Source of the DNA: an uncultured Bacteroidota bacterium
GTDB lineage: Bacteria > Bacteroidota > Bacteroidia > Chitinophagales > Chitinophagaceae
DNA length: 64,000 bases
Direction: 5' to 3'
Assembly (NCBI GenBank): GCA_903905065.1
Contig: CAIVEW010000025.1
Span: 97,135 to 161,134 of the forward strand
The notes under the pieces: model-generated
Database searches by the model: none
Told to the model about the DNA's origin: nothing
Seen by the model: the letters and a program-made list of their open reading frames with translations, nothing else
Program-made: the position numbers and the translations under genes
In this document: positions 18,009 to 27,420 of the stretch, piece after piece
Position numbering within the stretch: the first letter of the stretch is position 1
Layout of the letters: every line of letters begins with the position of its first letter

Positions 18009-18040
18009 CAAAGATAAGTTTTAACGGCAATCGATACAAA
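18009..18040 (-). promoter_or_regulatory. Bacteroidota-type promoter of EGF-like lipoprotein copy C
   Basis: On the minus strand TTTG (18040-18037) is followed after 20 bases by TATCTTTG (18016-18009), the same 20-base spacing as at copy B. The ATG is at 17976. Confidence 0.6.
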
Positions 18041-18122
18041 TTAATACAATAACCATGCCTGCTATTTTGCGGTCACATGCCAAACTTCTTTAGTAATATT
18101 ACGCACGTGCAGTTACCCAAGT

Positions 18123-19631
18123 ATGCGATACAAAGCGCTCATTTTTTTTCTATTGTGTTATTCTGCCCCCTACCGGGGCTGGGCATCGGGCTATTATGAT
18201 TACGACGAAAACTGCAGGCTGGCTTACATAAATTTCATGTCCCTCCACTTTGAAGAAGGCAACGATCACATTCTCGCTGAAAAGAAAGCCAATCCTGGTA
18301 ATCTGTTGGCTGAATACATTTCAGATTATGCCGATTGCATTCCCCTGCTCATGAATTGTGACGCCGACGAGTACAAATTACGCGCAGCTCATTTTGATGA
18401 CCGGGTTAAGACATTGGAAAAAGGGGACCGCAATTCTCCATGGTGCCGCTTTTGTCTTGCGGGTATATACCTGCACAAGGCTATTGTAAATACCCGTTTT
18501 GGCGAACAGTATCATGCTGCGTTGAATTTTCGTAAGTCATTCACACTCCTGGAAGAGAATGAGCACCTCTTCCCAGATTTTGAATACAACCGGGTGTTCA
18601 CCGGCCTGGAGGAAGCCGTTGTAGGTGCCTTGCCTGGAAATTATAAGTGGCTCGCGTCCGTTTTCGGGCTAAAGGGCAATATTACGAAGGGCACAGCGCT
18701 GCTCGCGGCCTTTGTCAATAGACATACCAGTGCACAGCCTATCTATGCTGAGGCTGTATTGTACTATGCATTTACCCGGTTTTATCTTTTATCCGAGCAA
18801 AAAGAGACATGGGCGTTGCTCAACAGCCCCGCATTTTCCACACAATCCAACCTGTTGAATACTTTCGTAAAAGTGAATATTGCACTCGACTACCATAAAT
18901 CAGACGCTGCCATTGAAACCCTCAGGGCAGCTGCTTCCAGCCCTGAGTATGGCAAGTATCCCATCTTCAATTACCAGTTTGGCTGTGCCCTCCTCACCAG
19001 GCTGGATACTATGTGTACCAACTATTTTTACAGCTATCAACAAAAAACAAAAAGTGGGCTCTATATAAAAGACGCTTGGCAAAAGATGGCATTCGGCTGG
19101 TATGCTAATGGAAATGACGCCAAGGCAACGTACTGCATGAATCAGGTGATTACACGAGGCGGCACAAAACTGGATGCCGATAAGCAGGCGTTACGCTTTG
19201 CAAAAATAAAGACCTGGCCGCAAAAAAATATATTGCAGGCACGCCTGCTTATAGACGGAGGTTATAATGACCAAGCAATAACCATTTTGAATAGTATAGC
19301 AGTGTGTGAAATAAAATTTCCCGGAGATAAGGCCGAATACTATTTTCGTTTGGGACGCGCTTATCAGGCCAGATACGATGACAGCGGCCGGAAAGAAAAT
19401 TTCGTTTCTGCCATCAACAACTATGCCGACGCAAGTGCCACGGGAAAAGGCCGGCCCGAACAATATGCCGCAAGAGCAGCCCTTCAGGAAGGTAAAATGT
19501 TTGAGCAAATAGGCATGAACAAAGAGGCCCTCAATAAATACCATGAATGCCTCGATATGCCTGCCCACGACTTTCAAAATTCAATAGACCAGCAGGCAAA
19601 AGCCGGGATTAATAGGATTGGCTCACAGTAG
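18123..19631 (+). CDS. Secreted tetratricopeptide-repeat protein
   Basis: A 502-residue protein with a signal peptide (about residues 1-22, ending near GWASG) and an otherwise all-helical sequence. Helix pairs with TPR-like spacing are visible, for example GAAL-type KAEYYFRLGRAYQARYDD and ARAALQEGKMFEQIGMNKEALNKYHECL near the C-terminus, the last with the typical G/A-x-Y pattern. It lacks a sorting domain and is likely periplasmic. I cannot assign a partner. Its last 23 bases overlap the convergent ferritin-like gene. Confidence 0.65.
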   Translation: MRYKALIFFLLCYSAPYRGWASGYYDYDENCRLAYINFMSLHFEEGNDHILAEKKANPGNLLAEYISDYADCIPLLMNCDADEYKLRAAHFDDRVKTLEKGDRNSPWCRFCLAGIYLHKAIVNTRFGEQYHAALNFRKSFTLLEENEHLFPDFEYNRVFTGLEEAVVGALPGNYKWLASVFGLKGNITKGTALLAAFVNRHTSAQPIYAEAVLYYAFTRFYLLSEQKETWALLNSPAFSTQSNLLNTFVKVNIALDYHKSDAAIETLRAAASSPEYGKYPIFNYQFGCALLTRLDTMCTNYFYSYQQKTKSGLYIKDAWQKMAFGWYANGNDAKATYCMNQVITRGGTKLDADKQALRFAKIKTWPQKNILQARLLIDGGYNDQAITILNSIAVCEIKFPGDKAEYYFRLGRAYQARYDDSGRKENFVSAINNYADASATGKGRPEQYAARAALQEGKMFEQIGMNKEALNKYHECLDMPAHDFQNSIDQQAKAGINRIGSQ

Positions 19632-20253
19632 TACCTTTCAATATCGTATTTATTGCAGAAACCCATTTTTCAAACAGCCTGTTTTCCACCACACACATAT
19701 CGTTTGCCAGCGATTCCCATTGCGGATGAAAAACCTCCAGCATCTTTTGCATTTCTTCCAGGTGACCCTCTTCCTCAGCAATAATAGATTTTACATTTAC
19801 CCTCGACTCGTATTTTGTCAGCGCGTCCTGGTATATGCCGTACAGCATATCTGCGCGTACCTCTATGGCATAGGTCACCAGCAGGTAAGCACCATGTTTC
19901 ATTTCTCTGCCGCTCAGGTTAAGCTTGTTTTTCACATACCGGCATGCGTCTACATCCAGTTGGTTCAGGTAGTGATAGCTTTCTATTGGCGCAAGCAAGT
20001 AAGGGTAAGAATAATCTGGGCAGGCATCCGCGTTTAGCTTGCCGATTTGCCGTTTTAGATAGTAGGCGTGGCGTGCTTCCTCCGCCGCATGTTTCAGCAC
20101 TATGATCCCGGTGTGTACAGGGTGTTCGTACTTGGATATTTTCCTTGCACCTGTGTTCTCCATCATTGACAGACTGTTCAGCCATTTGGCATGTATTTCG
20201 TCCGAAACCACTATCTGGTTCACTATTTCACTCAGTTGTTCATGTTGTTCCAT
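19609..20253 (-). CDS. Ferritin-like diiron-carboxylate protein of unknown role
   Basis: A 214-residue, all-helical protein. A four-helix diiron pattern can be read: Glu in VVSDEIHAKWL (about 18), EExxH-type AAEEARHAYYLKRQ (about 57-70), Glu in YAIEVRADMLY (about 130) and EEEGHLEEM (about 160-168). This E...ExxH...E...ExxH order is the ferritin-like signature that binds two metal ions. Whether it stores iron, oxidises a small molecule or modifies a lipid or tRNA cannot be told. It starts with TAAATTTG on the minus strand (20266-20259) just before the ATG and overlaps the convergent TPR gene by 23 bases. Confidence 0.6.
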   Translation of the reverse strand: MEQHEQLSEIVNQIVVSDEIHAKWLNSLSMMENTGARKISKYEHPVHTGIIVLKHAAEEARHAYYLKRQIGKLNADACPDYSYPYLLAPIESYHYLNQLDVDACRYVKNKLNLSGREMKHGAYLLVTYAIEVRADMLYGIYQDALTKYESRVNVKSIIAEEEGHLEEMQKMLEVFHPQWESLANDMCVVENRLFEKWVSAINTILKGTTVSQSY

Positions 20254-20341
20254 TGCCGCAAATTTATGGGGTTTTAAAGCAAAATAGCTTATGCGACTTT
20301 AAATGATCGCATAAGCTATTTCAATAAGAGCGATAAAACGA

Positions 20342-23287
20342 CTAATAACCGAATATCTGATCCAGCGATAATTTCTTCACAGCGCCTATCTTCTCCATAT
20401 CGTTAGTGGCCACTTTCTTTTCAGATGCCACTATGCAATAAGTATAGGGCTTGCTGGCCATATTGTCGTCATGAAATTTCTTAAGTTCAGGATACGAAAG
20501 TTTATCAGCATTCATGTATATGCTCTTGCGTATATCTTCATTTAGCCCTCTGCGTTCTGCTGCGAGATAATTGTAGATAATATCATCCTCCGTGATACGC
20601 TCAGTCTCAATGCCCTTTTTTAGCTCAGACCGTGCATTTAGTACGTTATTCTCCACCGACGGCAGATCGTTCAGCAGCTCATTCATGGCTTTTATGGATT
20701 CGTTGAACTTATCTGCCTGGCACCCCACATAAGCCGATATATAGTAGGGGTCTTCTTTCTTTTCAGGAGTTATTACATAGGAGCTGGTAGAGTATGCCAG
20801 TGCCTTGCTCTCACGTATCGTCTGGAAAACAAGTGAGCCCATTCCTCCACCAAAGTAGTTGTTGAACATATTGATCGCTGGTTGCTTAGCCGGGTCATAG
20901 CCGGGTATATTCCGCACCCACCTGATCTCGCTCTGCACCATATCATAATCTGCAAATAATACCTGGTTTTGCGCCTGCGTAGTAAAGTTGAATGCCTTTG
21001 CCGCCGCGAATGGTTTGAACATTTCCGGCATTTTGTGTACGCCTTTCAGCGAAGCTGTAAGTGCATTCATCGTCTCCGGCCCGTAATACAAGATCCTGTG
21101 GCTGTAGCTCGACATATTATGCAGCAAGTCCACCAACTCAGCGCTGGTCAGATTTTTCAGCTCATCATTGCTCAGCACGTTGTTAAATGGATTGTCTGCG
21201 CCATACCTTGCATAGGCCACCAGCCCATTCATTATTTGTCCCTTGTTATTCTTGGCATCTGCCCTGCTTTTGCTAATGCGAGCCTTGAGCGAAGCAAGAG
21301 CCTGCTCGTCCGGTTTGCAGTTGGTTACCAGGTCTTCGAAAAGCGCTACCGCCTTATCAAAGTTTTCTTGCAGGCCTTCTATAGTCACCGTAGTATACTC
21401 ACCTTCGGTTCTCAGGTTAAAGCTACATGCCAGCTTATAAAATTGTTTTGAGAATTCCTCGGCACTTGTTTTATCTGTTCCCAGGAACTGCAGGTACTGT
21501 GCAGCAACGGCCACTTTCTTATCGTTCCACGTACCGAATTTATACCGGTAAGACATGCGGAACAAACCGTCTTCGTCATTATGCACATACAATATCTCCG
21601 CAGGGCCCAGGCTGCCTTTCTGCATGTCTTTATTGTAGTCAACCCACACTGGCAGCACAGGGTCCACCGGCATTTCTATCACATCCTTTACAAATTTGGA
21701 TTGCTTGTTAGGGTTCGGTTCAATAGGAGTGATCGGTGGCTTTACCACTTTCACCACATTTTTGTCGGCGCCTTTCCTTTTATATACTAAAACATAGTTC
21801 TCGCCAAAGTACTTGTTTGCGAAATCAATGATATCCTGGCGCGTAAGTTTAGAGAGGCGGTCGGTGTAGGAAACATCGTCCAGCCAGTCTTCCTCACCCA
21901 CAAAAGCGCCCATCAGCGCACTTGCCCGCGAACCATATTTTTCGGTCTGCTGCATCATTGCCTTCTTCTGGTTGTTGATGATAGATACCATCAGGTCGTT
22001 GTCAAAGTTGCCTTTGCGCAGATTATTAATTTCGCCCAGCATCAGGTCCTTTACCTCGTCCAGGTTCTGGCCCAGGGTAGGGGTGCCTTGCAGGCTCATG
22101 TAGCCATAATCAACAAGTATATCTGCGCTGGCAGAGGCGCGCAGCAGTTTTTGTTTTTTTACTAGGTTCAGATCTATTAGGCCAGCACGCCCGTTGGTGA
22201 GTATCTGTCCCACCAGGTCTGCCAATAGGGCGTCCTTGGAGTGTACGCCCGGCAACCGGTATCCTATAGTTACAAATTCAGCGTCAGGCCCATACACTTC
22301 TTTCGTTACAGGCGATGTAATTGGCGCTTCCGGCTTGAAAGTGTACTCGGGTATTTTCTTCGACTTCATGCCGGAAAAATAATGGTCAACCTTCTTTATC
22401 ATGTCATCCGGGTCGAAATCGCCGGATACTATAACACCCATATTGTTGGGTACATAGTATGTTTCAAAGTATTTCCTTATCTCCAGCAGCGAGGGGTTCT
22501 TTAAATGTTCTATGGTGCCGATGGTTGTTTGTTTCCCATAATTGTGGTTCAGGAAAAGATTACCAAGCATCATCTCTTCCACCTTGTTGCGGTCGTTGTC
22601 CAGGCCGCGGTTTTTCTCTTCATATACAGCTTCCAGCTCAGTATGAAAAATGCGGAACACCGGGTCTTTAAAACGCTCCGACTGCACTTTCAGGAACTTA
22701 TCGACCGCGTTAGATGGAATATCTTCCGTATACACCGTCTCTTCAAACGAAGTAAAGGCGTTGGTACCCTTCGCTCCCATCGACGACATCATCTTGTCAT
22801 ACTCATTGGCAATTGCCCATTTCGCCGCCAGGCCGGATACCGAATCTATGCGATGATATATGGCCGCGCGCTTTGTGTCATCTGCAGTGTGGTTATACTC
22901 CTCGTAGAGCGCATTTATCTTCGTGAGCATTGGCTCTTCCTTGCTCCAGTCCAGCGAGCCATAGTTCTGAGTACCCTTGAACATCATATGCTCCAGGTAG
23001 TGCGCCAGCCCCGTATGGTCAGCGGGATCGGTCTTACTGCCCGCCTTGGTAGCGATATAGAAATGCATGCGGGGCTCTTTATGAGTTGGGCTCAGGATAA
23101 CGGTCAACCCATTACCCAGTTTATAAAACCTCGACTGCATCGGATCATTGCTTACATATTTGTAGCTATACCCGCCCGATTTCCCCTCCTTCCATTGGTA
23201 CTTTTCGTCATCACCTTTGTCTTTTGCGTGCGCCATTCCGGCCGCGACAAGGCATACCGATAACAGGCAAATTCTTACTGATCTCAT
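20342..23287 (-). CDS. Secreted M16 (insulinase-type) zinc peptidase
   Basis: A 981-residue protein with a signal peptide (MRSVRICLLSVCLVAAGMAHA). The inverted zinc motif HYLEH is at residues 96-100 within GLAHYLEHMMFKGTQ, and the distal Glu lies in AVYEEKNRGLDNDRN near 215. Four M16 domains fit the length: catalytic, AIYE-type C-domain (MGVIVSGDFDPDDMIKKV), then two inactive halves ending in GGGMGSLVFQTIRESKALAYS. Such two-half proteins cut unfolded peptides inside a closed chamber in the periplasm. It is transcribed away from the Hpt-FIST-kinase operon across a 250-base spacer. Confidence 0.9.
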   Translation of the reverse strand: MRSVRICLLSVCLVAAGMAHAKDKGDDEKYQWKEGKSGGYSYKYVSNDPMQSRFYKLGNGLTVILSPTHKEPRMHFYIATKAGSKTDPADHTGLAHYLEHMMFKGTQNYGSLDWSKEEPMLTKINALYEEYNHTADDTKRAAIYHRIDSVSGLAAKWAIANEYDKMMSSMGAKGTNAFTSFEETVYTEDIPSNAVDKFLKVQSERFKDPVFRIFHTELEAVYEEKNRGLDNDRNKVEEMMLGNLFLNHNYGKQTTIGTIEHLKNPSLLEIRKYFETYYVPNNMGVIVSGDFDPDDMIKKVDHYFSGMKSKKIPEYTFKPEAPITSPVTKEVYGPDAEFVTIGYRLPGVHSKDALLADLVGQILTNGRAGLIDLNLVKKQKLLRASASADILVDYGYMSLQGTPTLGQNLDEVKDLMLGEINNLRKGNFDNDLMVSIINNQKKAMMQQTEKYGSRASALMGAFVGEEDWLDDVSYTDRLSKLTRQDIIDFANKYFGENYVLVYKRKGADKNVVKVVKPPITPIEPNPNKQSKFVKDVIEMPVDPVLPVWVDYNKDMQKGSLGPAEILYVHNDEDGLFRMSYRYKFGTWNDKKVAVAAQYLQFLGTDKTSAEEFSKQFYKLACSFNLRTEGEYTTVTIEGLQENFDKAVALFEDLVTNCKPDEQALASLKARISKSRADAKNNKGQIMNGLVAYARYGADNPFNNVLSNDELKNLTSAELVDLLHNMSSYSHRILYYGPETMNALTASLKGVHKMPEMFKPFAAAKAFNFTTQAQNQVLFADYDMVQSEIRWVRNIPGYDPAKQPAINMFNNYFGGGMGSLVFQTIRESKALAYSTSSYVITPEKKEDPYYISAYVGCQADKFNESIKAMNELLNDLPSVENNVLNARSELKKGIETERITEDDIIYNYLAAERRGLNEDIRKSIYMNADKLSYPELKKFHDDNMASKPYTYCIVASEKKVATNDMEKIGAVKKLSLDQIFGY

Positions 23288-23427
23288 AACTATGTTGTTT
23301 GAATAGGGTACAAATTAAAAATAAATTGCTGAAAGCAAGTTTTTCATTTTGGCAGGAGTAATCTTCCTAATTTAAATAATTTTATTTATTTATCAGGTGC
23401 AGTCAATAACGATTTATTTATGTAAAA

Positions 23428-23447
23428 CGTGCTATATTTAAAGCACG
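23428..23447. promoter_or_regulatory. Inverted repeat in the divergent M16/Hpt spacer
   Basis: CGTGCT (23428-23433) and AGCACG (23442-23447) form a 6-bp inverted repeat with an AT-rich 8-base centre, 91 bases before the Hpt gene. It could be an operator; only its symmetry and position support this. Confidence 0.25.
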
Positions 23448-23537
23448 ATTTAACCTTAGTTGGAATAAATCGATGTCCATACACTCATTTTTTGAACTTA
23501 ACATAGGGTACTGTTTTGTACACCCACGTTTTTAACT

Positions 23538-23876
23538 ATGCTATACGACCTTACCGAATTAAGATCCCTTTTTGGCGACGACGTTGCCTCCCTCGATGAA
23601 TTAATGAATAATTTTATCGTGGACGCAACAATTTCGGTAGATAGTATCAACGAGGCATGCCTTACAGGGGATGTAGCGATAATCAAGGCTGAGCTTCACA
23701 AGTTTGCGGGAATGGTAACCAGCCTTCATATATACAGCATCAAGGAACCGCTTAAAAATATAGAACGGGAAATAAATGAAAGGGGGCTCGATGATGTTAA
23801 TCTCGGCAATATTAAATTGATAACGGCCACGATAATCAAAGTAATAGACCATCTCAAAAACGAAACAATCGCTTAA
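23538..23876 (+). CDS. Histidine phosphotransfer (Hpt) domain protein
   Basis: A 112-residue single-domain protein. The motif AELHKFAGMVTSL gives the phosphorylatable His at about residue 54, in the same setting as the HKLKGSA motif of Hpt domains, and the rest is a helical bundle. It would carry phosphate from the receiver domain of the hybrid kinase (25043-26560) to a response regulator elsewhere. First gene of a three-gene operon; 9 bases separate it from the FIST gene. No transmembrane segment. Confidence 0.85.
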   Translation: MLYDLTELRSLFGDDVASLDELMNNFIVDATISVDSINEACLTGDVAIIKAELHKFAGMVTSLHIYSIKEPLKNIEREINERGLDDVNLGNIKLITATIIKVIDHLKNETIA

Positions 23877-23885
23877 ATAAGGATT

Positions 23886-25028
23886 ATGAAACTGCAACAA
23901 CACACATATATCAACGGCGTGTGGAGCGACATAGCTTCATCGGGCATAAAGAATAAAGACAAAGCTGGTCTCGTGCTTGTATTTGGCAACGCTGATCTCT
24001 TGACCCAACAGGCAAACTTCGATTTTCTTAGAAATCAATACCCGGTCGCCGACCTGGTGTTTGCGTCCACCGCAGGTGAGATCGCCAATGGCCATGTTCT
24101 TGACAACAGTATTATTGCAACAGCAATAGCCTTTGACAAGACACGCACCCGGGCGTTATCGTTGGCGCTTGGCAGTGATTGCAATAGTTATGAAGCCGGC
24201 CAAAGGCTTTTTGAGCAATTGCTCGAAGATGATCTGTGCTATTTATTCGTAATTAGCGATGGCATCAGAATAAATGGCAGTGACCTGGTGTCTGGTCTCA
24301 ATAGCGCTAATTTTGATAATATTCCCATCACCGGCGGTCTCGCCGGCGATGAAGACAAGTTTAAGTCTACCGCAACAGGTCTGAACTGCATTCCTGGCGA
24401 GGGAAACGTTGTGGCTGTCGGCTTCTACGGTAAAAACCTCTTGATAGGGCATGGCTCCATAGGCGGCTGGGATGAATTCGGGTACGAACGGACCATAACC
24501 AAATCACACAAAAATGTGCTTTACCAGATTGATGGCAAAAGTGCGTTGAGTCTTTATAAAGAATACCTCGGCGATTATGTGAAAGAGCTTCCCGGATCTG
24601 CGTTGCTTTTCCCGCTGTCTATTAAGAATGCGGGAAATGATATGCCATTGGTAAGAACCATCCTTGCTGTTAATGAAGCAGAGGATAGTATGACTTTTGC
24701 CGGCAATATGCCGGAAGGCAGCAAAGTGAAGCTCATGAAAGGAAATTTTGGCAAGCTGATTCAGGCCGCAGCTGATGCGTCCGAGATATCTGTTGGAAAA
24801 TTAAACGACAACGAACCGGATCTCGTCATCCTTATAAGCTGTGTGGGAAGGAAGATAATTTTACAGAAGAGGATCGACGAAGAAGTTGAAGCTACCGGCG
24901 ATGTTTTTGGCCCGGGCGTGAGCATCGCGGGCTTTTATTCATACGGTGAGATCACACCCCTTAAGTCGGACACTAAGTGCGAACTGCACAATCAAACAAT
25001 GACCATTACAGCTTTCAAAGAATTATAA
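23886..25028 (+). CDS. FIST-domain sensor protein (NosP-like)
   Basis: A 380-residue soluble protein comprising FIST_N (about 28-220: GLVLVFGNADLL, FASTAGEIANG, VISDGIRINGSDL, PITGGLAGDE) and FIST_C (about 225-365, ending GFYSYGEITPL...CELHNQTMTITAF). The C-terminal GFYSYGEI and HNQTMT words are those of the family that includes NosP, a haem protein that senses nitric oxide and controls a co-encoded hybrid kinase. The order FIST then kinase fits that model. I cannot verify a haem ligand from sequence, and FIST domains may bind other small molecules. It lies 9 bases after the Hpt gene and 14 before the kinase start. Confidence 0.8.
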   Translation: MKLQQHTYINGVWSDIASSGIKNKDKAGLVLVFGNADLLTQQANFDFLRNQYPVADLVFASTAGEIANGHVLDNSIIATAIAFDKTRTRALSLALGSDCNSYEAGQRLFEQLLEDDLCYLFVISDGIRINGSDLVSGLNSANFDNIPITGGLAGDEDKFKSTATGLNCIPGEGNVVAVGFYGKNLLIGHGSIGGWDEFGYERTITKSHKNVLYQIDGKSALSLYKEYLGDYVKELPGSALLFPLSIKNAGNDMPLVRTILAVNEAEDSMTFAGNMPEGSKVKLMKGNFGKLIQAAADASEISVGKLNDNEPDLVILISCVGRKIILQKRIDEEVEATGDVFGPGVSIAGFYSYGEITPLKSDTKCELHNQTMTITAFKEL

Positions 25029-25042
25029 AAATAGCAGTACAA

Positions 25043-26560
25043 ATGTCGTACAACAAAATACTGAAGAAGCAAATAGCGCGATACCTGCCAAAAGATTACC
25101 ATGAGGCAAAAGAGCTTACTGAGTTTCTGGAATCGATAAGTGATAATTACGACTCTTTCGACAGGGATAAGAAAATTATTGAAAATGCATTTATTGTCAG
25201 TGAAAAAGAGTTCAACGAAGTAGTTGAAAATTTGAAAAGTCAGAACGAGATCAGGCTGAAATCAATATCTGAGTTAAAGGATGCCATCTCTGCTATTGAC
25301 GCCAGCTTATTTGACGGTGCCACAGATTCTGATGACGACATTCTTAACATAATAACATTGCTTAAGGAGCAGATCCGGAAGACAAAAGAACTGGAAAAAC
25401 ACCTTACTGAATCTAAAAACATTGCCGAGAAAACGGCCAGGGCCAAGAGCGACTTCCTGTCCACGATGAGCCATGAGATCAGGACACCCCTTAATGCAAT
25501 AATCGGGTACATTCATTTGCTGAAGCAGGAAAACCCCATGCCCTCGCAGATTGAATATCTCGACATCCTGCAGATATCCTCTAAAAACCTGCTATCACTG
25601 GTCAATGATATTCTTGACTTCAACAAAATTGAAGAAAACAAAATTGTGTTTGCCAGCAGCGACATCGAGATCCGTAAATTGTTGCATGAGATCAAGATGG
25701 CCAATAAGATAATGGCAGATGAGCGCGGCAATACCATCAAAATAATGGTAGATGAAGATATCCCGAAATACCTGGTTGGGGATACGACAAGACTGGCGCA
25801 GGTATTCAACAATCTTGTCTCTAATGCCATTAAGTTTACCTCCAATGGCCGCATCACTGTTGAGTTACAATTGAAAGCACAGGAGGGGGACAATTCCGTT
25901 ATTGACTTTTCGATCTCAGACACGGGTATCGGCATCAATGATGAAAGTCAAAAACACATATTTCACCGGTTTACACAGGCCCATAAATACATATCGCGCG
26001 AATACGGTGGCACTGGCCTCGGACTTGCTATCATTCAGAAGCTACTCAAACTCATGGGTAGCGACATAAAGGTGAAAAGCACCATAGGCGTCGGATCAAC
26101 GTTCTATTTCACGCTTACGCTCCCCAAGAGCAGCTTGCAGGAAGGCGTAGAAATAGATATGGGATCCGAAAATCTGCTGCTTGATGGGGTGAGGGTCTTA
26201 CTGGTTGAGGACATTACTTACAATGCAATGCTCGCCAAGAAGATGCTCACAAACTGGAATGCCCATGTCACTGTTGCTGACAATGGTCTCAAAGCAGTGG
26301 AAAAAGCAATGACGGAACAGTTCGACATCATACTTATGGATGTGCAGATGCCGATAATGGACGGGATAACGGCCACTAAGGAGATCAGGAAGTTTAACCT
26401 GGACATCAGCATTTTTCCGCTCACGGCGGCAGTTGATGCGGAGATCCAGGCTGAATTTGCCGAATTGGGCGCAAGGGAATTTATTTTAAAACCGATAAAT
26501 CCCGACTCGTTGCGTAAAACGTTATTGAAATGGTATAATTCGAGGGTGACAAAAAATTAA
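25043..26560 (+). CDS. Soluble hybrid sensor histidine kinase with C-terminal receiver
   Basis: A 505-residue cytoplasmic kinase. Residues 1-115 form a helical N-terminus (YNKILKKQIARYLPKDY, then coiled coil) without any membrane helix; HisKA has H144 in STMSHEIRTPL; the ATPase domain has N-box FNNLVSNAIKFTSNG, G1 DTGIGI and G2 GGTGLGLAI; the receiver (about 380-500) has acidic VED, phospho-acceptor D433 in IILMDVQMP, Thr in LTAA and Lys in LKPI. No DNA-binding output. With Hpt and FIST genes upstream it makes a His-Asp-His relay whose sensor is a separate protein. The start at 25043 is preferred; an in-frame upstream ATG overlaps the FIST gene. Confidence 0.9.
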   Translation: MSYNKILKKQIARYLPKDYHEAKELTEFLESISDNYDSFDRDKKIIENAFIVSEKEFNEVVENLKSQNEIRLKSISELKDAISAIDASLFDGATDSDDDILNIITLLKEQIRKTKELEKHLTESKNIAEKTARAKSDFLSTMSHEIRTPLNAIIGYIHLLKQENPMPSQIEYLDILQISSKNLLSLVNDILDFNKIEENKIVFASSDIEIRKLLHEIKMANKIMADERGNTIKIMVDEDIPKYLVGDTTRLAQVFNNLVSNAIKFTSNGRITVELQLKAQEGDNSVIDFSISDTGIGINDESQKHIFHRFTQAHKYISREYGGTGLGLAIIQKLLKLMGSDIKVKSTIGVGSTFYFTLTLPKSSLQEGVEIDMGSENLLLDGVRVLLVEDITYNAMLAKKMLTNWNAHVTVADNGLKAVEKAMTEQFDIILMDVQMPIMDGITATKEIRKFNLDISIFPLTAAVDAEIQAEFAELGAREFILKPINPDSLRKTLLKWYNSRVTKN

Positions 26561-26718
26561 AACTTGTTCTTATTCCCCTTTCCATGCTTGTGCGGCTGAT
26601 ATAATCGAAGAAGAAGAAACGAATAAAAATACAATGACAAATAGAAAATTGTTTTTCTTAGGAAATGTCATACAATAACTTATTTACCTGTTTTTTCGAT
26701 GCCCTTTCAGTAAATCAG

Positions 26719-27321
26719 TTAATCCTGGCTGATCTGAGGTTCACCCTTGCAGATCCCAAACGTTCTCCTGTGGTAGGGAGATAGCCCTTGCTCGGTAATC
26801 TGTTGCCTGTGATGGGCGGTGCCATAGCCCTTATTGTCGTTCCATCCGTAGTGTGGGTATTCGTTATGTAGCCGCAGCATATATTCGTCACGGTGGGTTT
26901 TAGCGAGGATGCTCGCGGCGGCTATCGATGCATAGATAGCGTCGCCCTGTATCACACATTGATGCACTATACCAAAATAGGGAGAGAAGATATGTCCGTC
27001 TATCAGCAGCAAGTCCGGCTTCGTGTTTAGCTGGTCTATAGCCAGGTGCATTGCTTTAAACGAAGCCTTAAGTATGTTAATGCGGTCTATCTCTTCATGG
27101 TCTACCATGGCCACTGCCCAGGCTATGGCCTTGCGCTCTATTATCGGGCGCAGCGTATTGCGATCCTCCTCAGTTACCTGCTTGCTGTCGTTAAGTAATG
27201 TGTGCCGGAATGTCGGGGGCAATATCACAGAAGCAGCAAATACCGGCCCGGCAAGGCACCCCCTCCCGGCCTCATCACAGCCAGCCTCTACAAGCCCCTT
27301 TTGAAAAAAACGTTTCAGCAA
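26719..27321 (-). CDS. rnhB: Ribonuclease HII
   Basis: A 200-residue enzyme that cuts RNA in RNA-DNA hybrids and removes misincorporated ribonucleotides. EAGCDEAGRGCLAGPV (about 12-27) carries the first catalytic Asp-Glu pair, LLLIDGH the third acid, and SILAKTHRDEYM the fourth. Length is normal. No ATG is available: an in-frame stop lies two codons upstream, and the frame opens TTG-CTG-AAA, so translation starts at TTG (27321) or the next CTG. A spacer with tandem repeats lies upstream. Confidence 0.9.
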   Translation of the reverse strand: MLKRFFQKGLVEAGCDEAGRGCLAGPVFAASVILPPTFRHTLLNDSKQVTEEDRNTLRPIIERKAIAWAVAMVDHEEIDRINILKASFKAMHLAIDQLNTKPDLLLIDGHIFSPYFGIVHQCVIQGDAIYASIAAASILAKTHRDEYMLRLHNEYPHYGWNDNKGYGTAHHRQQITEQGLSPYHRRTFGICKGEPQISQD

Positions 27322-27420
27322 TGTTTAGTCATTGTTTCAGGCAAAATAATACAAATCCATCCATAAACGGCCTCGGAAAATTTCTTCGGCAACATTTACT
27401 TTTGATTTTTAGTCTTTTAT

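Noticed and set aside
21427..23263. Several plus-strand frames of up to 252 codons
   Set aside because: All are antisense to the M16 peptidase, which has intact motifs over its full length.
24977..25042. Upstream ATG for the hybrid kinase inside the FIST gene
   Set aside because: The kinase family starts near YNKILKKQI; the upstream part encodes the FIST frame in another phase.
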